Shown: one piece after another, positions 8,027 through 16,548 of the stretch | Numbering within the stretch: the first letter of the stretch is position 1 | Layout: every line of letters begins with the position of its first letter | Assembly (NCBI RefSeq): GCF_029983815.1 | Contig: NZ_JASBYU010000011.1 | Location: 1-56,075 of the forward strand | DNA length: 56,075 bases | Origin: Lagierella sp. | GTDB taxonomy: Bacteria; Bacillota; Clostridia; Tissierellales; Peptoniphilaceae | Direction of reading: 5' to 3' | Notes under the pieces: generated by a model | Told to the model about the DNA's origin: nothing | What the model saw: the letters and a program-made list of their open reading frames with translations, nothing else | The model's database searches: none | Translations under genes and position numbers: made by a program

Positions 8027-9310
8027 TTATCCTTTATGAACTAAGTCTTTTGAATCGGGAGACCTTAACAGATTTTTTTCTGTAGAATTTTTTAAACTGT
8101 GGTATATTGGATCCGATTCGAAAAATTCTGCAACTACTAAACTGCTAACAGAAACAATTACCAGGGGCAGAAGGGACATTGCTCCACCTGTCATTTCAAA
8201 GACAAGCACAACGGCTAGGATTGGTGCACGAACAACTGAAGCTAGGATTCCTGTCATTCCCAAAACGTGAAAGGCAGGTGCCAATTCTGGGAAATATGGA
8301 TTTAATAGATAAGCATATATATTTCCTGTTAAGGCACCAAGTACAAGGATTGGTAAGAAAATTCCCCCTTGAGCTCCAGACCCGTAGCAAAAGCAGGTGT
8401 AGATGAGCTTTATAATCAACATAATTAACAAAATCTGCAATGAGTAGTTTTCCTTTGGTAAATTTTCAACCAAACCATGTCCCCCTCCTAATAGACTAGG
8501 CATAAGTATAAAGATTAAAGTCGCTCCTATAGCTGCAATCATGGGTTTAAATCTCTTTTTAATCTTAAGCTTGTTGAAAAAACTTAGGTTAAATAAGAGG
8601 CTCTTATTAAAAATCACTCCAATTACACCGGTTATAACTCCTAATAATAAAAATAGTAGTAAGGACTTTCCATTAAATTTAAATCTGGAGAGTTGAGAAA
8701 AAGAATTTTTATACCCAAAGACCTGTTTACTAATGAAATCTGCAGTTACACAGGCAATGATCATAATGACTAAAAGTCTTTGAGTTATCCTCTTATACAT
8801 CTCCTCTATAGCGAAGAGTACACCGGAGAGGGGAGCGTTAAAGGCTGCTGCAATGCCCGCCCCAGCACCGGCTGCTACGAAAATTTTAGTCTCTGTGTCC
8901 TTCTTGGTCTTATTGGAAATCAATTTGCCACAGGAACCTCCTAGTTGAATACAAGGGCCTTCCATACCTAGGGAAAATCCTAAAAATGAACCAAGGGATC
9001 CTCCAATAAATTTAGCTACAATAACTTTAAGTGGATTCATACTAACTTTAGACTCTATTTCAAGTTGGATTTGAGGAATTCCACTTCCAGAGGATAGGGG
9101 TTCATATTCCAATAATCTACCGATAATATAACCTATCAGAAGAGCCGTTAAAAGAAAGATTAAATATGTACTCCATTTTTCTTCGTTAAAAATACTGTTT
9201 CGTAAATTTCCCAAAAAGGTTAGACAATAGCGATAGGCTACACAGACCAACCCAGCTAAAGTTCCTATCAAAAGTCCATAGAAACCTGTTATAATTGCTT
9301 TTTTCTTCAT
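8027..9310 (-). CDS. clcA: ClC-type chloride channel/antiporter
   Basis: A 427-residue membrane protein with the ClC helix pattern. The three ion-pore signatures are present: GSGIPQ, GMEGP (whose Glu corresponds to the external gating glutamate) and GAGAGIAAAFNAPLSGVLFAIEE. The retained EE pair after the third motif includes the position of the internal proton glutamate, and GSGIP is intact. This favours a Cl-/H+ antiporter over the fluoride-specific branch. No cytoplasmic CBS domains follow, as in EriC-type bacterial proteins. AGGTGA precedes the ATG. A role in acid resistance or ion balance is inferred from the family. Confidence 0.85.
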   Translation of the reverse strand: MKKKAIITGFYGLLIGTLAGLVCVAYRYCLTFLGNLRNSIFNEEKWSTYLIFLLTALLIGYIIGRLLEYEPLSSGSGIPQIQLEIESKVSMNPLKVIVAKFIGGSLGSFLGFSLGMEGPCIQLGGSCGKLISNKTKKDTETKIFVAAGAGAGIAAAFNAPLSGVLFAIEEMYKRITQRLLVIMIIACVTADFISKQVFGYKNSFSQLSRFKFNGKSLLLFLLLGVITGVIGVIFNKSLLFNLSFFNKLKIKKRFKPMIAAIGATLIFILMPSLLGGGHGLVENLPKENYSLQILLIMLIIKLIYTCFCYGSGAQGGIFLPILVLGALTGNIYAYLLNPYFPELAPAFHVLGMTGILASVVRAPILAVVLVFEMTGGAMSLLPLVIVSVSSLVVAEFFESDPIYHSLKNSTEKNLLRSPDSKDLVHKG

Positions 9311-9428
9311 AATATCACCTAATATAATTTTAAACCAAAATCTTGAATTATTAAAGTCTCATTAAAAAATAAAGATACAATGATATATTTAAAGGGTATG
9401 TATAGTGGGAAAGGATGAATAGAACTGG

Positions 9429-9725
9429 ATGAAATATAGAAATAGATATTGTAAGAAAGCTAAAAACACCTATCCCCTTCTAGTAAAATGTACAAATTGC
9501 AAAAATAAAATCTTTCTTTACCAGAAGGGAGGTAAAGGAAATTTAATCAAGATGAAGGTGGATAAGATAATATCATCTCAAAGTAGTATAGCAGAGCTTC
9601 CCAATAGGATAAATTGTCCCTTTTGTAATGCTCCAATTGCAAATCTTGCCCAGTACAAAGGTGAGGACTATTACTGGATAATACGGGGAAGTGTCATGGT
9701 AAGAAAAATTGATAAAAAGATTTAA
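9429..9725 (+). CDS. Small zinc-ribbon protein upstream of dsdA
   Basis: A 98-residue soluble protein with two Cys pairs, CTNC near residue 21 and CPFC near residue 63, which should bind one zinc in a ribbon fold. I do not recognise a named family. An in-frame TAG at 9420 shows that the ATG at 9429 is the earliest possible ATG start. The ribosome site is weak, with AAGG at 9411-9414 rather far away. It ends 17 bases before dsdA and is probably co-transcribed with it; nothing else indicates function. Confidence 0.6.
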   Translation: MKYRNRYCKKAKNTYPLLVKCTNCKNKIFLYQKGGKGNLIKMKVDKIISSQSSIAELPNRINCPFCNAPIANLAQYKGEDYYWIIRGSVMVRKIDKKI

Positions 9726-9742
9726 ACTTTTGAGGAGGGACT

Positions 9743-11044
9743 ATGGATTATTTAGATAGATTAAAAAAAGGCGAAGAATTCTTCTGGGAAAATAAGTCAA
9801 TCAAAAAGTCGGATGCTTCTACAATGAATTTAAACAAAGAAGTGGACTTCTCCTTGGTATTGGAAGCTGAAAAGAGACTTGAGAGATTTGCACCGTTTAT
9901 AATGAAAGAGTTTCCAAAGACATATACAACCAATGGGATTATAGAATCCGAATTAACTAAAATCCCAGCTATGAAAAAACGATTAAGGGAAAAATATTGT
10001 AGCTCTATTTCAGGTGAATTGTATATCAAGGAGGATAATAATCTAGCTGTTGCTGGATCTATTAAAGCTAGAGGTGGAATATATGAAATTTTAAAATATA
10101 CAGAGGAATTACTTATAGATAATAACCTACTTGACACTAAAATGAACTATGAAAGTATTTCATCAGACACTATAAAGAAATTCCTATCCCAATATACCAT
10201 TCAAGTAGGCTCTACTGGAAATCTAGGACTTAGCATTGGAATAATATCTGCTGTTCTAGGATATAAGGTAATAGTCCATATGTCTAGGGATGCTGCGGAT
10301 TGGAAGAAAAAGCTTTTAAGAAGTTATGGCATATTAGTCGTAGAATATGAAGGTGATTATGGTAAGGCGGTGGAAAAGGGTAGAAAGATGTCCCAGGAGA
10401 ACCCATTTTCCTATTTTGTGGATGACGAAAATTCAAAGAATTTATTCTATGGATATGCTGTTGCAGCATTGAGACTAAAGAAACAGTTGAAGGAAAAACA
10501 AATAGAGGTAAATTCTAAAAATCCGCTATTTGTATATATCCCATGTGGAGTTGGTGGAGCTCCAGGGGGAGTGGCCTACGGATTAAAGGAGGTATTTAGG
10601 GAAAATGTTCATATCTTCTTTGTAGAACCTACTGGGGCACCTTGTATGCTACTGGGAATGGCGACGGGAAAGCATAGTGAAATCTGTGTTCAGGATATTG
10701 GATTAGATGGAATTACCCTTGCAGATGGATTGGCTGTGGGAAGACCTTCAGGTTTTGTAGGAAAGATAATGGAAGATGTACTTTCTGGTATCTTTACGAT
10801 AGAAGACAAATACCTATTTGAATATATGAGAGACTTATTAGAAACTGAGAAAATCTTTATAGAGCCCTCAGCAGCATCTTGTTTTCAAGGAGTTGGAAGG
10901 CTTTACGATGTTGAAGAGTTTCAGAGATATTTGAAAAATATAGAAGGGCTTCAAGAAGAAAACATCAGTCATATTGTATGGTCCACAGGGGGATCCTTGG
11001 TTCCAGAGGCGCTTAAAAAGGAATATATAGACAAAGTTTTATAA
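9743..11044 (+). CDS. dsdA: D-serine ammonia-lyase (D-serine dehydratase)
   Basis: A 433-residue PLP enzyme that converts D-serine to pyruvate and ammonia. Lys108 in AGSIKARGG matches the Schiff-base lysine of DsdA. The phosphate-binding loop is VGSTGNLGLSIG, and CGVGGAPGG matches the conserved glycine-rich region. The length is close to DsdA of enterobacteria. GAGGAGG lies just before the ATG. The gene follows a small zinc-ribbon gene and has no adjacent dsdC/dsdX-type regulator or transporter. D-serine detoxification or its use as an energy source is the expected role. Confidence 0.92.
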   Translation: MDYLDRLKKGEEFFWENKSIKKSDASTMNLNKEVDFSLVLEAEKRLERFAPFIMKEFPKTYTTNGIIESELTKIPAMKKRLREKYCSSISGELYIKEDNNLAVAGSIKARGGIYEILKYTEELLIDNNLLDTKMNYESISSDTIKKFLSQYTIQVGSTGNLGLSIGIISAVLGYKVIVHMSRDAADWKKKLLRSYGILVVEYEGDYGKAVEKGRKMSQENPFSYFVDDENSKNLFYGYAVAALRLKKQLKEKQIEVNSKNPLFVYIPCGVGGAPGGVAYGLKEVFRENVHIFFVEPTGAPCMLLGMATGKHSEICVQDIGLDGITLADGLAVGRPSGFVGKIMEDVLSGIFTIEDKYLFEYMRDLLETEKIFIEPSAASCFQGVGRLYDVEEFQRYLKNIEGLQEENISHIVWSTGGSLVPEALKKEYIDKVL

Positions 11045-11102
11045 AGTCGATTCTGTTAAGTTAAAGTAATAAATAAAAAGTTGAAAAAAGATAACAAAAC
11101 AC

Positions 11103-11131
11103 TTTACAACTACAATGCTTTGATGTATAAT
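11103..11131 (+). promoter_or_regulatory. Promoter of the MATE transporter leader
   Basis: TTTACA (11103-11108) and TATAAT (11126-11131) are separated by exactly 17 bases. The predicted transcription start is about 11138, giving an approximately 135-base leader before the MATE start codon. Confidence 0.75.
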
Positions 11132-11137
11132 AAGGGT

Positions 11138-11217
11138 ACCATCTTAAGATTTCTTCTATTCATATTTCTCTTAAATATAAGAGAGCAGAGAAGCTAGGCC
11201 TAAAACCTAGCTTTTTT
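11138..11217 (+). promoter_or_regulatory. Attenuator leader, candidate guanidine-IV (mepA-motif) riboswitch
   Basis: The transcribed leader carries a hairpin TCTCTTA/TAAGAGA (11167-11173 with 11178-11184). It ends with an intrinsic terminator: AAGCTAGG/CCTAGCTT at 11191-11198 with 11206-11213, then a T-run to 11217. CTTCT (11153-11157) can instead pair with AGAAG (11189-11193), which takes the first bases of the terminator stem, so two mutually exclusive folds exist. A compact terminator switch before a MATE gene fits the guanidine-IV class known upstream of mepA genes. I cannot confirm the consensus from memory, so the class name is tentative; the attenuator itself is well supported. Confidence 0.55.
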
Positions 11218-11274
11218 GCATTTTTCCTATTTATTTTCCTGAATTTATGGTAACATTAGTTGAAGGAGAAAAAA

Positions 11275-12600
11275 ATGAAGAGATTTTTTAAATTTACAAT
11301 TCCCTCGATACTCTCCATGTGGGTATTTGCACTATATACCATGGTTGATGGTTACTTTGTTTCGAATTACGTAGGAGAAATCGAATTTTCTGCAGTAAAT
11401 ATTTCCATGCCAATAATCACTATTTTCTTTGCTGTAGGAATACTCTTTAGTATAGGAACACAGGCCACTGTAGGCATGAATCTTGGTAAGGGAGATATAA
11501 ATAGAGCCAACTCGATTTTTTCAACTGCAATTATAAGTCTTATCTCAATAGGAATAGTGTTTTCTGGAATGCTTTTTCTTTTGTTAAATAGAGTTGTACT
11601 ATTACTGGGAGTAACGGAAACTACAATTGATTTTGTAAAAGAATATTTAAGAACTATTATACCCTTCGGGGTGTTTTTTATGCTTAGTTATCAATTGGAA
11701 GTGCTTGTTAAGGTGGATGGTTCACCGCATATTTCAGCGTTGTCCGTTGGACTTGCAGCATTGACTAATATATGTCTTGACTATTTATTTATTGTAGTGT
11801 TTAAAATGGGAATATTTGGAGCGGCGTTAGCTACGGGAATCGCTCAAACTGTCAGTACTACAGCTTTTTTAATACATTTTTTTAAGAAGACAGGAAAATT
11901 AATGTTTATAAGCAAATTCGATTTTTCCATTTTAAAGACCACAATTCCCCTAGGAATAGGGGATGCTCTTTCGGAGATAGCCTTGGGATTTACAGTTTTT
12001 TTATTTAACACCAATTTACTTAAAGTATATGGCCAGGAGGCTTTAATAGCCTATACGGTCATTTCCTATATTTCTGTCTTTATTTCAGTTACCATGACTG
12101 GAGTAGCTCAAGGTTTGGCTCCGCTTTTTTCCTACGACTATGGACAGAGGGACTTCAAAAGAATTAAAGCCTTTGTAAAAAGGGGAGTGTTGGCTATTTT
12201 AGCCATAAGTGCATTTTTCATAGTAGTTGCATATCTCTTTTCAGAACCTATAGTAAATCTGTTTCTTGATGAAGGATCAAGTATCTTAAAAGATACCACA
12301 AGGGCTCTGTCAAGGTATGCATGGGCCTATCCTTTTGTAGGATTAAATGGACTTATGATAACTTTTTTTGCCAGCTTAGGAAAGGGGAGAATGGCGACGA
12401 TTCTTTCGTTGTTGAGAACGCCAATTGCCATAAGCATTGCAATGTTCATTGTTAGAAAGTGGATGCCAAAATTTATGATATGGTATGTACTTGCCTTTGC
12501 AGAAGCCTTAGTTTTTCCAGTTGGACTTTATTTTTTGATTAAGTATATCGTACTTCCCCTAAGATATAGGAGGAAAAAGAGTCAAGGCCTAAAATTATAA
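11275..12600 (+). CDS. MATE family multidrug/cation efflux transporter
   Basis: A 441-residue membrane protein with twelve predicted spans in two homologous halves, typical of the MATE fold that exports organic cations in exchange for Na+ or H+. The N-terminal MWVFALYTMVDGYFVSNYVG and the GTQATVGMNLGKGD segment are characteristic. I chose the ATG at 11275 because AAGGAG (11263-11268) is six bases upstream; a TTG at 11260 would overlap that site. If the leader is a guanidine riboswitch, guanidinium-like compounds are the likely cargo. Otherwise the substrate is unknown. Confidence 0.85.
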   Translation: MKRFFKFTIPSILSMWVFALYTMVDGYFVSNYVGEIEFSAVNISMPIITIFFAVGILFSIGTQATVGMNLGKGDINRANSIFSTAIISLISIGIVFSGMLFLLLNRVVLLLGVTETTIDFVKEYLRTIIPFGVFFMLSYQLEVLVKVDGSPHISALSVGLAALTNICLDYLFIVVFKMGIFGAALATGIAQTVSTTAFLIHFFKKTGKLMFISKFDFSILKTTIPLGIGDALSEIALGFTVFLFNTNLLKVYGQEALIAYTVISYISVFISVTMTGVAQGLAPLFSYDYGQRDFKRIKAFVKRGVLAILAISAFFIVVAYLFSEPIVNLFLDEGSSILKDTTRALSRYAWAYPFVGLNGLMITFFASLGKGRMATILSLLRTPIAISIAMFIVRKWMPKFMIWYVLAFAEALVFPVGLYFLIKYIVLPLRYRRKKSQGLKL

Positions 12601-12607
12601 AATTAAA

Positions 12608-12643
12608 ATAGCCGAGCTTACATGAATTTGAAAGCTCGGTTAT
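12608..12643. terminator. Convergent terminator between MATE gene and tyrS
   Basis: ATAGCCGAGCTT (12608-12619) pairs with AAGCTCGGTTAT (12632-12643) with one G-T wobble, a 12-bp stem with a 12-base loop. It lies eight bases after the MATE stop and before the 3' end of the opposing tyrS. Confidence 0.75.
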
Positions 12644-12675
12644 CTTATTCCTATTTTTCATTTTAAAAGCTTTAT

Positions 12676-13923
12676 TTACTTTATCTTTATTCTATGGAAT
12701 ACCTTCTTACCCTTTTGAATTGTTATTTCTTCATTTTCAAAGTCTTCTAAAGTTATTTCCCTTTTAAAGTCTTCCACAGTCCTGCCGTTCAATTTAACTC
12801 CCTTTTGCATAACCAACCTTCTAGCTTCTCCATTTGATTTGGTCAACTCAAGTTTAGTAAGTAGATTTAAAATACCTAAACCATTTTCAAAGTCGTCTTT
12901 ATCCATTTCAGTGGTAGGCATATTTTCATCGATGGCATTGTTTGAGAAAAGAGATTTTGAAGTTTCAAGGGCTTTTTTAGCCTCTTCTTCACCATGAACC
13001 AATTTTGTGATTTCATAAGCTAAAACTTCTTTAGCTTCATTTATCTTAGAACCTTCTAGGCTACCTAGTCTCTTACACTCATCAGTAGGCAGGAATGTAA
13101 GCATCAATAGGAATTTTTCTACATCTAAGTCGTCAACATTTCTCATGTATTGGAATAGTTCATATGGACTTGTCTTCTTTTCATCTAGCCATACAGCTCC
13201 CTTTTGAGACTTGCCCATCTTCACACCTTGAGCAGTAGTTAAAAGCTTAAAAGTCATAGCATAGACCTTGTCCTGTTCAAGTTTTCTAACTAGATCATAA
13301 CCACCTAAGATATTTGACCATTGGTCTGAACCACCCATTTGTAGTTTCACACCATAATCTCTATACAGTTTTAAATAGTCGTAGGACTGCATTAGCATGT
13401 ATGAGAATTCAAAAAAGGTTAAACCATCCTGCATTCTGTTTTTATAGGCGTCAAGTGTCAACATATGATTAACGTTGAAATGAACTCCAATCTCTCTCAT
13501 AAAATCCAGGAAGTTTAGGTTTAAAAGCCAATCTGCATTATTTGCGATTATGGCTTTGTCGTTATCAAAATCTATGAATCTTTTAAATTGATTGTAGAAA
13601 CAGTCGGCGTTATGTTTAATTTGTTCCTTGGTCATGATGGTTCTCATATCCGATCTACCAGATGGATCTCCTATCATGGTTGTTCCACCACCCAATAGGG
13701 CTACTGGCACATGGCCATGTCTTTGCATTCTCATCATTACCATAATCTGTATAAAATGGCCTATGGTCAATGAGTCTGCTGTTGCATCAAAACCTATATA
13801 AAACTTAACGGATTCCTTTCCAAGTAGTTCTCTCAATTCGTCTTCATAGGTTGCTTGCTCAAAGTAGCCTCTTTCAACTAATTCGTCAAATACATTATCG
13901 TGCTCAAGTTTATATTCAATCAT
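12676..13923 (-). CDS. tyrS: Tyrosyl-tRNA synthetase
   Basis: A 415-residue class I aminoacyl-tRNA synthetase that charges tRNA-Tyr. The HIGH-type motif is IGHF (about residues 54-57) after FYIGFDATADSL, and the KMSKS loop is KMGKS. GGSDQW is the conserved substrate-binding segment. A C-terminal S4-like RNA-binding domain (RLVMQKGVKLNGRTVED) contacts the tRNA. I start it at 13923, not the ATG ten codons upstream, because GGAGGG (about 13931-13936 on the plus strand) lies just before MIEYKLEHD. The upstream ATG also lies in the T-box region. Expression is controlled by the T-box leader. Confidence 0.95.
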   Translation of the reverse strand: MIEYKLEHDNVFDELVERGYFEQATYEDELRELLGKESVKFYIGFDATADSLTIGHFIQIMVMMRMQRHGHVPVALLGGGTTMIGDPSGRSDMRTIMTKEQIKHNADCFYNQFKRFIDFDNDKAIIANNADWLLNLNFLDFMREIGVHFNVNHMLTLDAYKNRMQDGLTFFEFSYMLMQSYDYLKLYRDYGVKLQMGGSDQWSNILGGYDLVRKLEQDKVYAMTFKLLTTAQGVKMGKSQKGAVWLDEKKTSPYELFQYMRNVDDLDVEKFLLMLTFLPTDECKRLGSLEGSKINEAKEVLAYEITKLVHGEEEAKKALETSKSLFSNNAIDENMPTTEMDKDDFENGLGILNLLTKLELTKSNGEARRLVMQKGVKLNGRTVEDFKREITLEDFENEEITIQKGKKVFHRIKIK

Positions 13924-13944
13924 GATATCCCTCCAAAATAAAAA

Positions 13945-14105
13945 ATCTTCCATGATGAAAGGACGCTAAACCGTGGTACCACCTTTCTTCACTGGAAGTC
14001 TCAACGTAATATAAGCAATTACTGGCTTTTGACAAAGAATGTTGTAATTCCCTTAAGAACGTTACTAATTAAGGTACTGGTCATCCTGTAAGTCAATATT
14101 CAATT
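13945..14105 (-). promoter_or_regulatory. T-box riboswitch leader of tyrS
   Basis: Read on the minus strand, 13986-13971 gives AAAGGTGGTACCACGG, the T-box sequence whose bulge pairs with the uncharged tRNA acceptor end. It is followed by GCGTCCTTTC and a T-rich tract, forming the alternative terminator GAAAGG/CCTTTC. Upstream are AGGATGAC and AGTA elements of stem I. A TAC triplet at 14046-14044, in the context GAATTACAAC, is the probable tyrosine specifier codon. Stem I appears short for the class. Uncharged tRNA-Tyr should promote read-through into tyrS. Confidence 0.85.
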
Positions 14106-14111
14106 AACGGT

Positions 14112-14139
14112 ATTATATCATAAACATGGAATAAATCAA
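14112..14139 (-). promoter_or_regulatory. tyrS promoter
   Basis: On the minus strand TTGATT (14139-14134) and TATAAT (14117-14112) are separated by 16 bases. The -35 hexamer begins exactly where the terminator stem of the upstream gene ends, so terminator and promoter are fused without a spacer. Confidence 0.7.
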
Positions 14140-14158
14140 GGAAGGAAAACTCCTTCCT
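14139..14158 (-). terminator. Terminator of the PatB/MalY gene
   Basis: AGGAAGGA and TCCTTCCT form a perfect 8-bp stem with a four-base loop, followed on the minus strand by TGATTTATT. It lies five bases after the stop of the upstream minus-strand gene. Confidence 0.7.
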
Positions 14159-14162
14159 AGAC

Positions 14163-15338
14163 TTAAAGTTTTTTTATTTCATCTGAGAGCCTTTGAAGAT
14201 GCTCCTTTAAAACTTCCGTTGGAAGGGCTATGTTAAATCTTTCATATCCGTTTCCTTCTTCTCCAAAGTTACTGCCTGGACTTGTAAATATTCTAGCCTT
14301 CTCATATAAAAACTTGTGTAGTTCTTCTTGATCAAGGCCCAAGGGCTTGAAGTTAACCCAAAGAATATAGGTGCCTTCAGGATTTGCAAATGGAAGGTTC
14401 AGCTTTTTAAAAAAGTCCTGGCATAGTTTAAAGTTTTCATCCAGTACCTTCAATAGTTCTACCAACCAGTCTTCTCCATCGGTATAGGCAATTTCACAAG
14501 CCTTATATCCTAAAATATTGATGGAGGTGGAACGCATTTTTACAAGCTCCTCCTTGAGGTTTTTTCTTAGCTCTTCATTAGAAACTATGGTATTAGAATT
14601 GTAAAGCCCTGCAATGTTAAAGGACTTTGATGGAGCGGTACATGTAATTGTAATATCTCTGATCTCTGGTGAAAGATTGGCCAAGATATGGTGTTTTTTT
14701 CCTGGTCGTATCAAATCCATCCAGATTTCATCGGAGATGATAGTGATATTATTTTCTAAACAGATTTTTCCAATTTTTAGAAGTTCCTCCTTTGTCCAAA
14801 CTCTTCCTACAGGATTATGAGGTGAACAGAAGAGTAGTACCTTATTATTAGGATTGCTTGCTTCTTTTTCAAAGGCATCAAAGTCAATTTCATACCTTTC
14901 TTCACGATTTAGTAGTGGAATGTTGACTTCTTTAAAATTATTGGACTCTATGGCTCCTACCATAGGTGGGTAGATGGGTTTAAATACAATTACTCCATCT
15001 CCTTCTTTACAAAGGGATCTTAAGGCAGCTGTAAAGGCGTTTACAACTCCGGGACTTTGTACAATCCATTGGGACTCTATCTTAAAATCATGCCTTTTTA
15101 AAAACCATTTTTTTACTATTTCAAGATAGGACTTGTATGGTACTGTATATCCTAACACTGCATTGTCCAAAAAGTCCTTTAAACCTTCAACTATACATGG
15201 CGGAGTTTTAAACTCCATGTCTGCAACGGAAAGAGGTACTATATTGTCCTCAACTTTATCGCAACACTGATACATATATTCCCACTTTGCAGAGCCTTTA
15301 TCTTTTCTAGATATTCTTGTAGTAAAATCGTAAGTCAT
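14163..15338 (-). CDS. patB: PatB/MalY-type PLP aminotransferase or C-S lyase
   Basis: A 391-residue fold-type I PLP enzyme. The N-terminal DNIVPLSVADMEFKTPP is the hallmark of the MalY/PatB group (cystathionine beta-lyase and related C-S lyases). SPHNPVGRVW supplies the PLP-ring Asn, IISDEIWMDL the Asp, and APSKSFNIAGLYNS the Schiff-base Lys. I chose 15338 because GGAGGAAAT directly precedes that ATG; an upstream ATG at 15374 has no good site. Likely roles are C-S bond cleavage in sulfur amino acid metabolism or transamination. The exact reaction cannot be read from sequence. Confidence 0.82.
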   Translation of the reverse strand: MTYDFTTRISRKDKGSAKWEYMYQCCDKVEDNIVPLSVADMEFKTPPCIVEGLKDFLDNAVLGYTVPYKSYLEIVKKWFLKRHDFKIESQWIVQSPGVVNAFTAALRSLCKEGDGVIVFKPIYPPMVGAIESNNFKEVNIPLLNREERYEIDFDAFEKEASNPNNKVLLFCSPHNPVGRVWTKEELLKIGKICLENNITIISDEIWMDLIRPGKKHHILANLSPEIRDITITCTAPSKSFNIAGLYNSNTIVSNEELRKNLKEELVKMRSTSINILGYKACEIAYTDGEDWLVELLKVLDENFKLCQDFFKKLNLPFANPEGTYILWVNFKPLGLDQEELHKFLYEKARIFTSPGSNFGEEGNGYERFNIALPTEVLKEHLQRLSDEIKKL

Positions 15339-15397
15339 ATTTCCTCCAAAATAAGTTTTATTTGAGGCAATCAAATAATGATTGCTGTGTTGATTTC

Positions 15398-15426
15398 ATT
15401 TTACCATAAAGCAAATAAAAGGTTAA
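15398..15426 (-). promoter_or_regulatory. Promoter of the PatB/MalY gene
   Basis: On the minus strand TTAACC (15426-15421) and TAAAAT (15403-15398) are 17 bases apart. The resulting leader contains GCAATCA/TGATTGC, a 7-bp stem-loop (about 15367-15385) shortly before the ribosome site. The divergent aro operon begins about 100 bases away; I see no strong matching promoter for it. Confidence 0.5.
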
Positions 15427-15522
15427 AAAGTATAATAAAAATTGGGTATGATTTTTTAAAATTCCCTTAAGATGATAGAATATAGTTAATGAGAAAAACG
15501 AGAAAAAAATAAAGGATAAGGT

Positions 15523-16548
15523 ATGATAGTAAAATTAAAAACACAAATTGACGAAGAAAATGTAAAGGATCTAATCTCTTGGTTTGAAGAAAATGAACTT
15601 TCAGTCATTCCAACAAAGGGAAAGAATTCTACAGTTTTATCTATTATAGGGGATACTAGATGGATTAACGAAACTGCAGTTAAGGCTTTTGATTGTGTAG
15701 ACTCGGTTTTTAGAATTCAAGAGCCCTATAGAGAAGCCAATATAAAATATCATAAAAATCCTGCAGTTATTCAAGTGGGGGATGTAAAAATTGGTGGAGG
15801 AAATTTTGTAGTAATGGCTGGGCCATGTTCTGTTGAATCAAGAGAACAAGTTCTACAAGTGGCAGAAAAGGTTAAAGCTTCCGGTGCGGGAATCCTGCGA
15901 GGAGGAGCTTTTAAACCAAGGACTTCACCCTATTCCTTCCAAGGCATGGGAGAAGAGGGCATTAAATACCTACTAGAGGCCAAGGAGTTAACAGGGCTTC
16001 CAGTGGTATCCGAAATAATGGACATTGACGATTTACCCTATTTTGAAGACGTAGACATGCTACAAGTTGGAGCAAGAAATATGCAAAACTTTTCTCTATT
16101 AAAGAAGTTAGGTAAAGTGAATAAGCCTATTTTATTAAAGAGGGGACTTTCTGCAACCTATGAAGAGTGGCTAATGTCTGCTGAATATTTGATGTCATGG
16201 GGAAATGAACAGATAGTCCTTTGTGAAAGGGGAATTAGAACCTTTGAACATGGTGTAAGAAACACCTTGGATATTACAGCAGTTCCCTATTTGAGGCAGA
16301 GAACACAGCTTCCTATAATAATAGACCCATCCCACGCCTGTGGAGTTTGGGAAATGGTAGAACCCCTTTCCATAGCTGCTACTGCAATAGGAGCTGATGG
16401 TCTTATAGTTGAAGTTCACAATGAACCAGAAAAGGCTCTTTGCGATGGATCACAGTCTTTAAAACCAGGCAAATTCAATATGATGATGAAAAAATTGAAC
16501 ATTATAAAAGGTGCATTAAAGGAAATAGAAGAATTAGAAAATGAATAA
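15523..16548 (+). CDS. aroF: DAHP synthase with N-terminal regulatory domain
   Basis: A 341-residue 3-deoxy-D-arabino-heptulosonate 7-phosphate synthase, first step of the shikimate pathway (PEP plus erythrose 4-phosphate). Residues 1-70 form a ferredoxin-like regulatory domain and 80-335 the TIM barrel. This is the type I-beta arrangement known from Thermotoga and Bacillus relatives. MAGPCSVES, GAGILRGGAFKPRTSPYSFQ, and IIDPSHACG mark the PEP, phosphate and metal sites. The N-terminal domain suggests feedback inhibition by an aromatic amino acid. AAGGATAAGGT precedes the ATG. It opens the aro operon and overlaps aroB by eight bases. Confidence 0.93.
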   Translation: MIVKLKTQIDEENVKDLISWFEENELSVIPTKGKNSTVLSIIGDTRWINETAVKAFDCVDSVFRIQEPYREANIKYHKNPAVIQVGDVKIGGGNFVVMAGPCSVESREQVLQVAEKVKASGAGILRGGAFKPRTSPYSFQGMGEEGIKYLLEAKELTGLPVVSEIMDIDDLPYFEDVDMLQVGARNMQNFSLLKKLGKVNKPILLKRGLSATYEEWLMSAEYLMSWGNEQIVLCERGIRTFEHGVRNTLDITAVPYLRQRTQLPIIIDPSHACGVWEMVEPLSIAATAIGADGLIVEVHNEPEKALCDGSQSLKPGKFNMMMKKLNIIKGALKEIEELENE

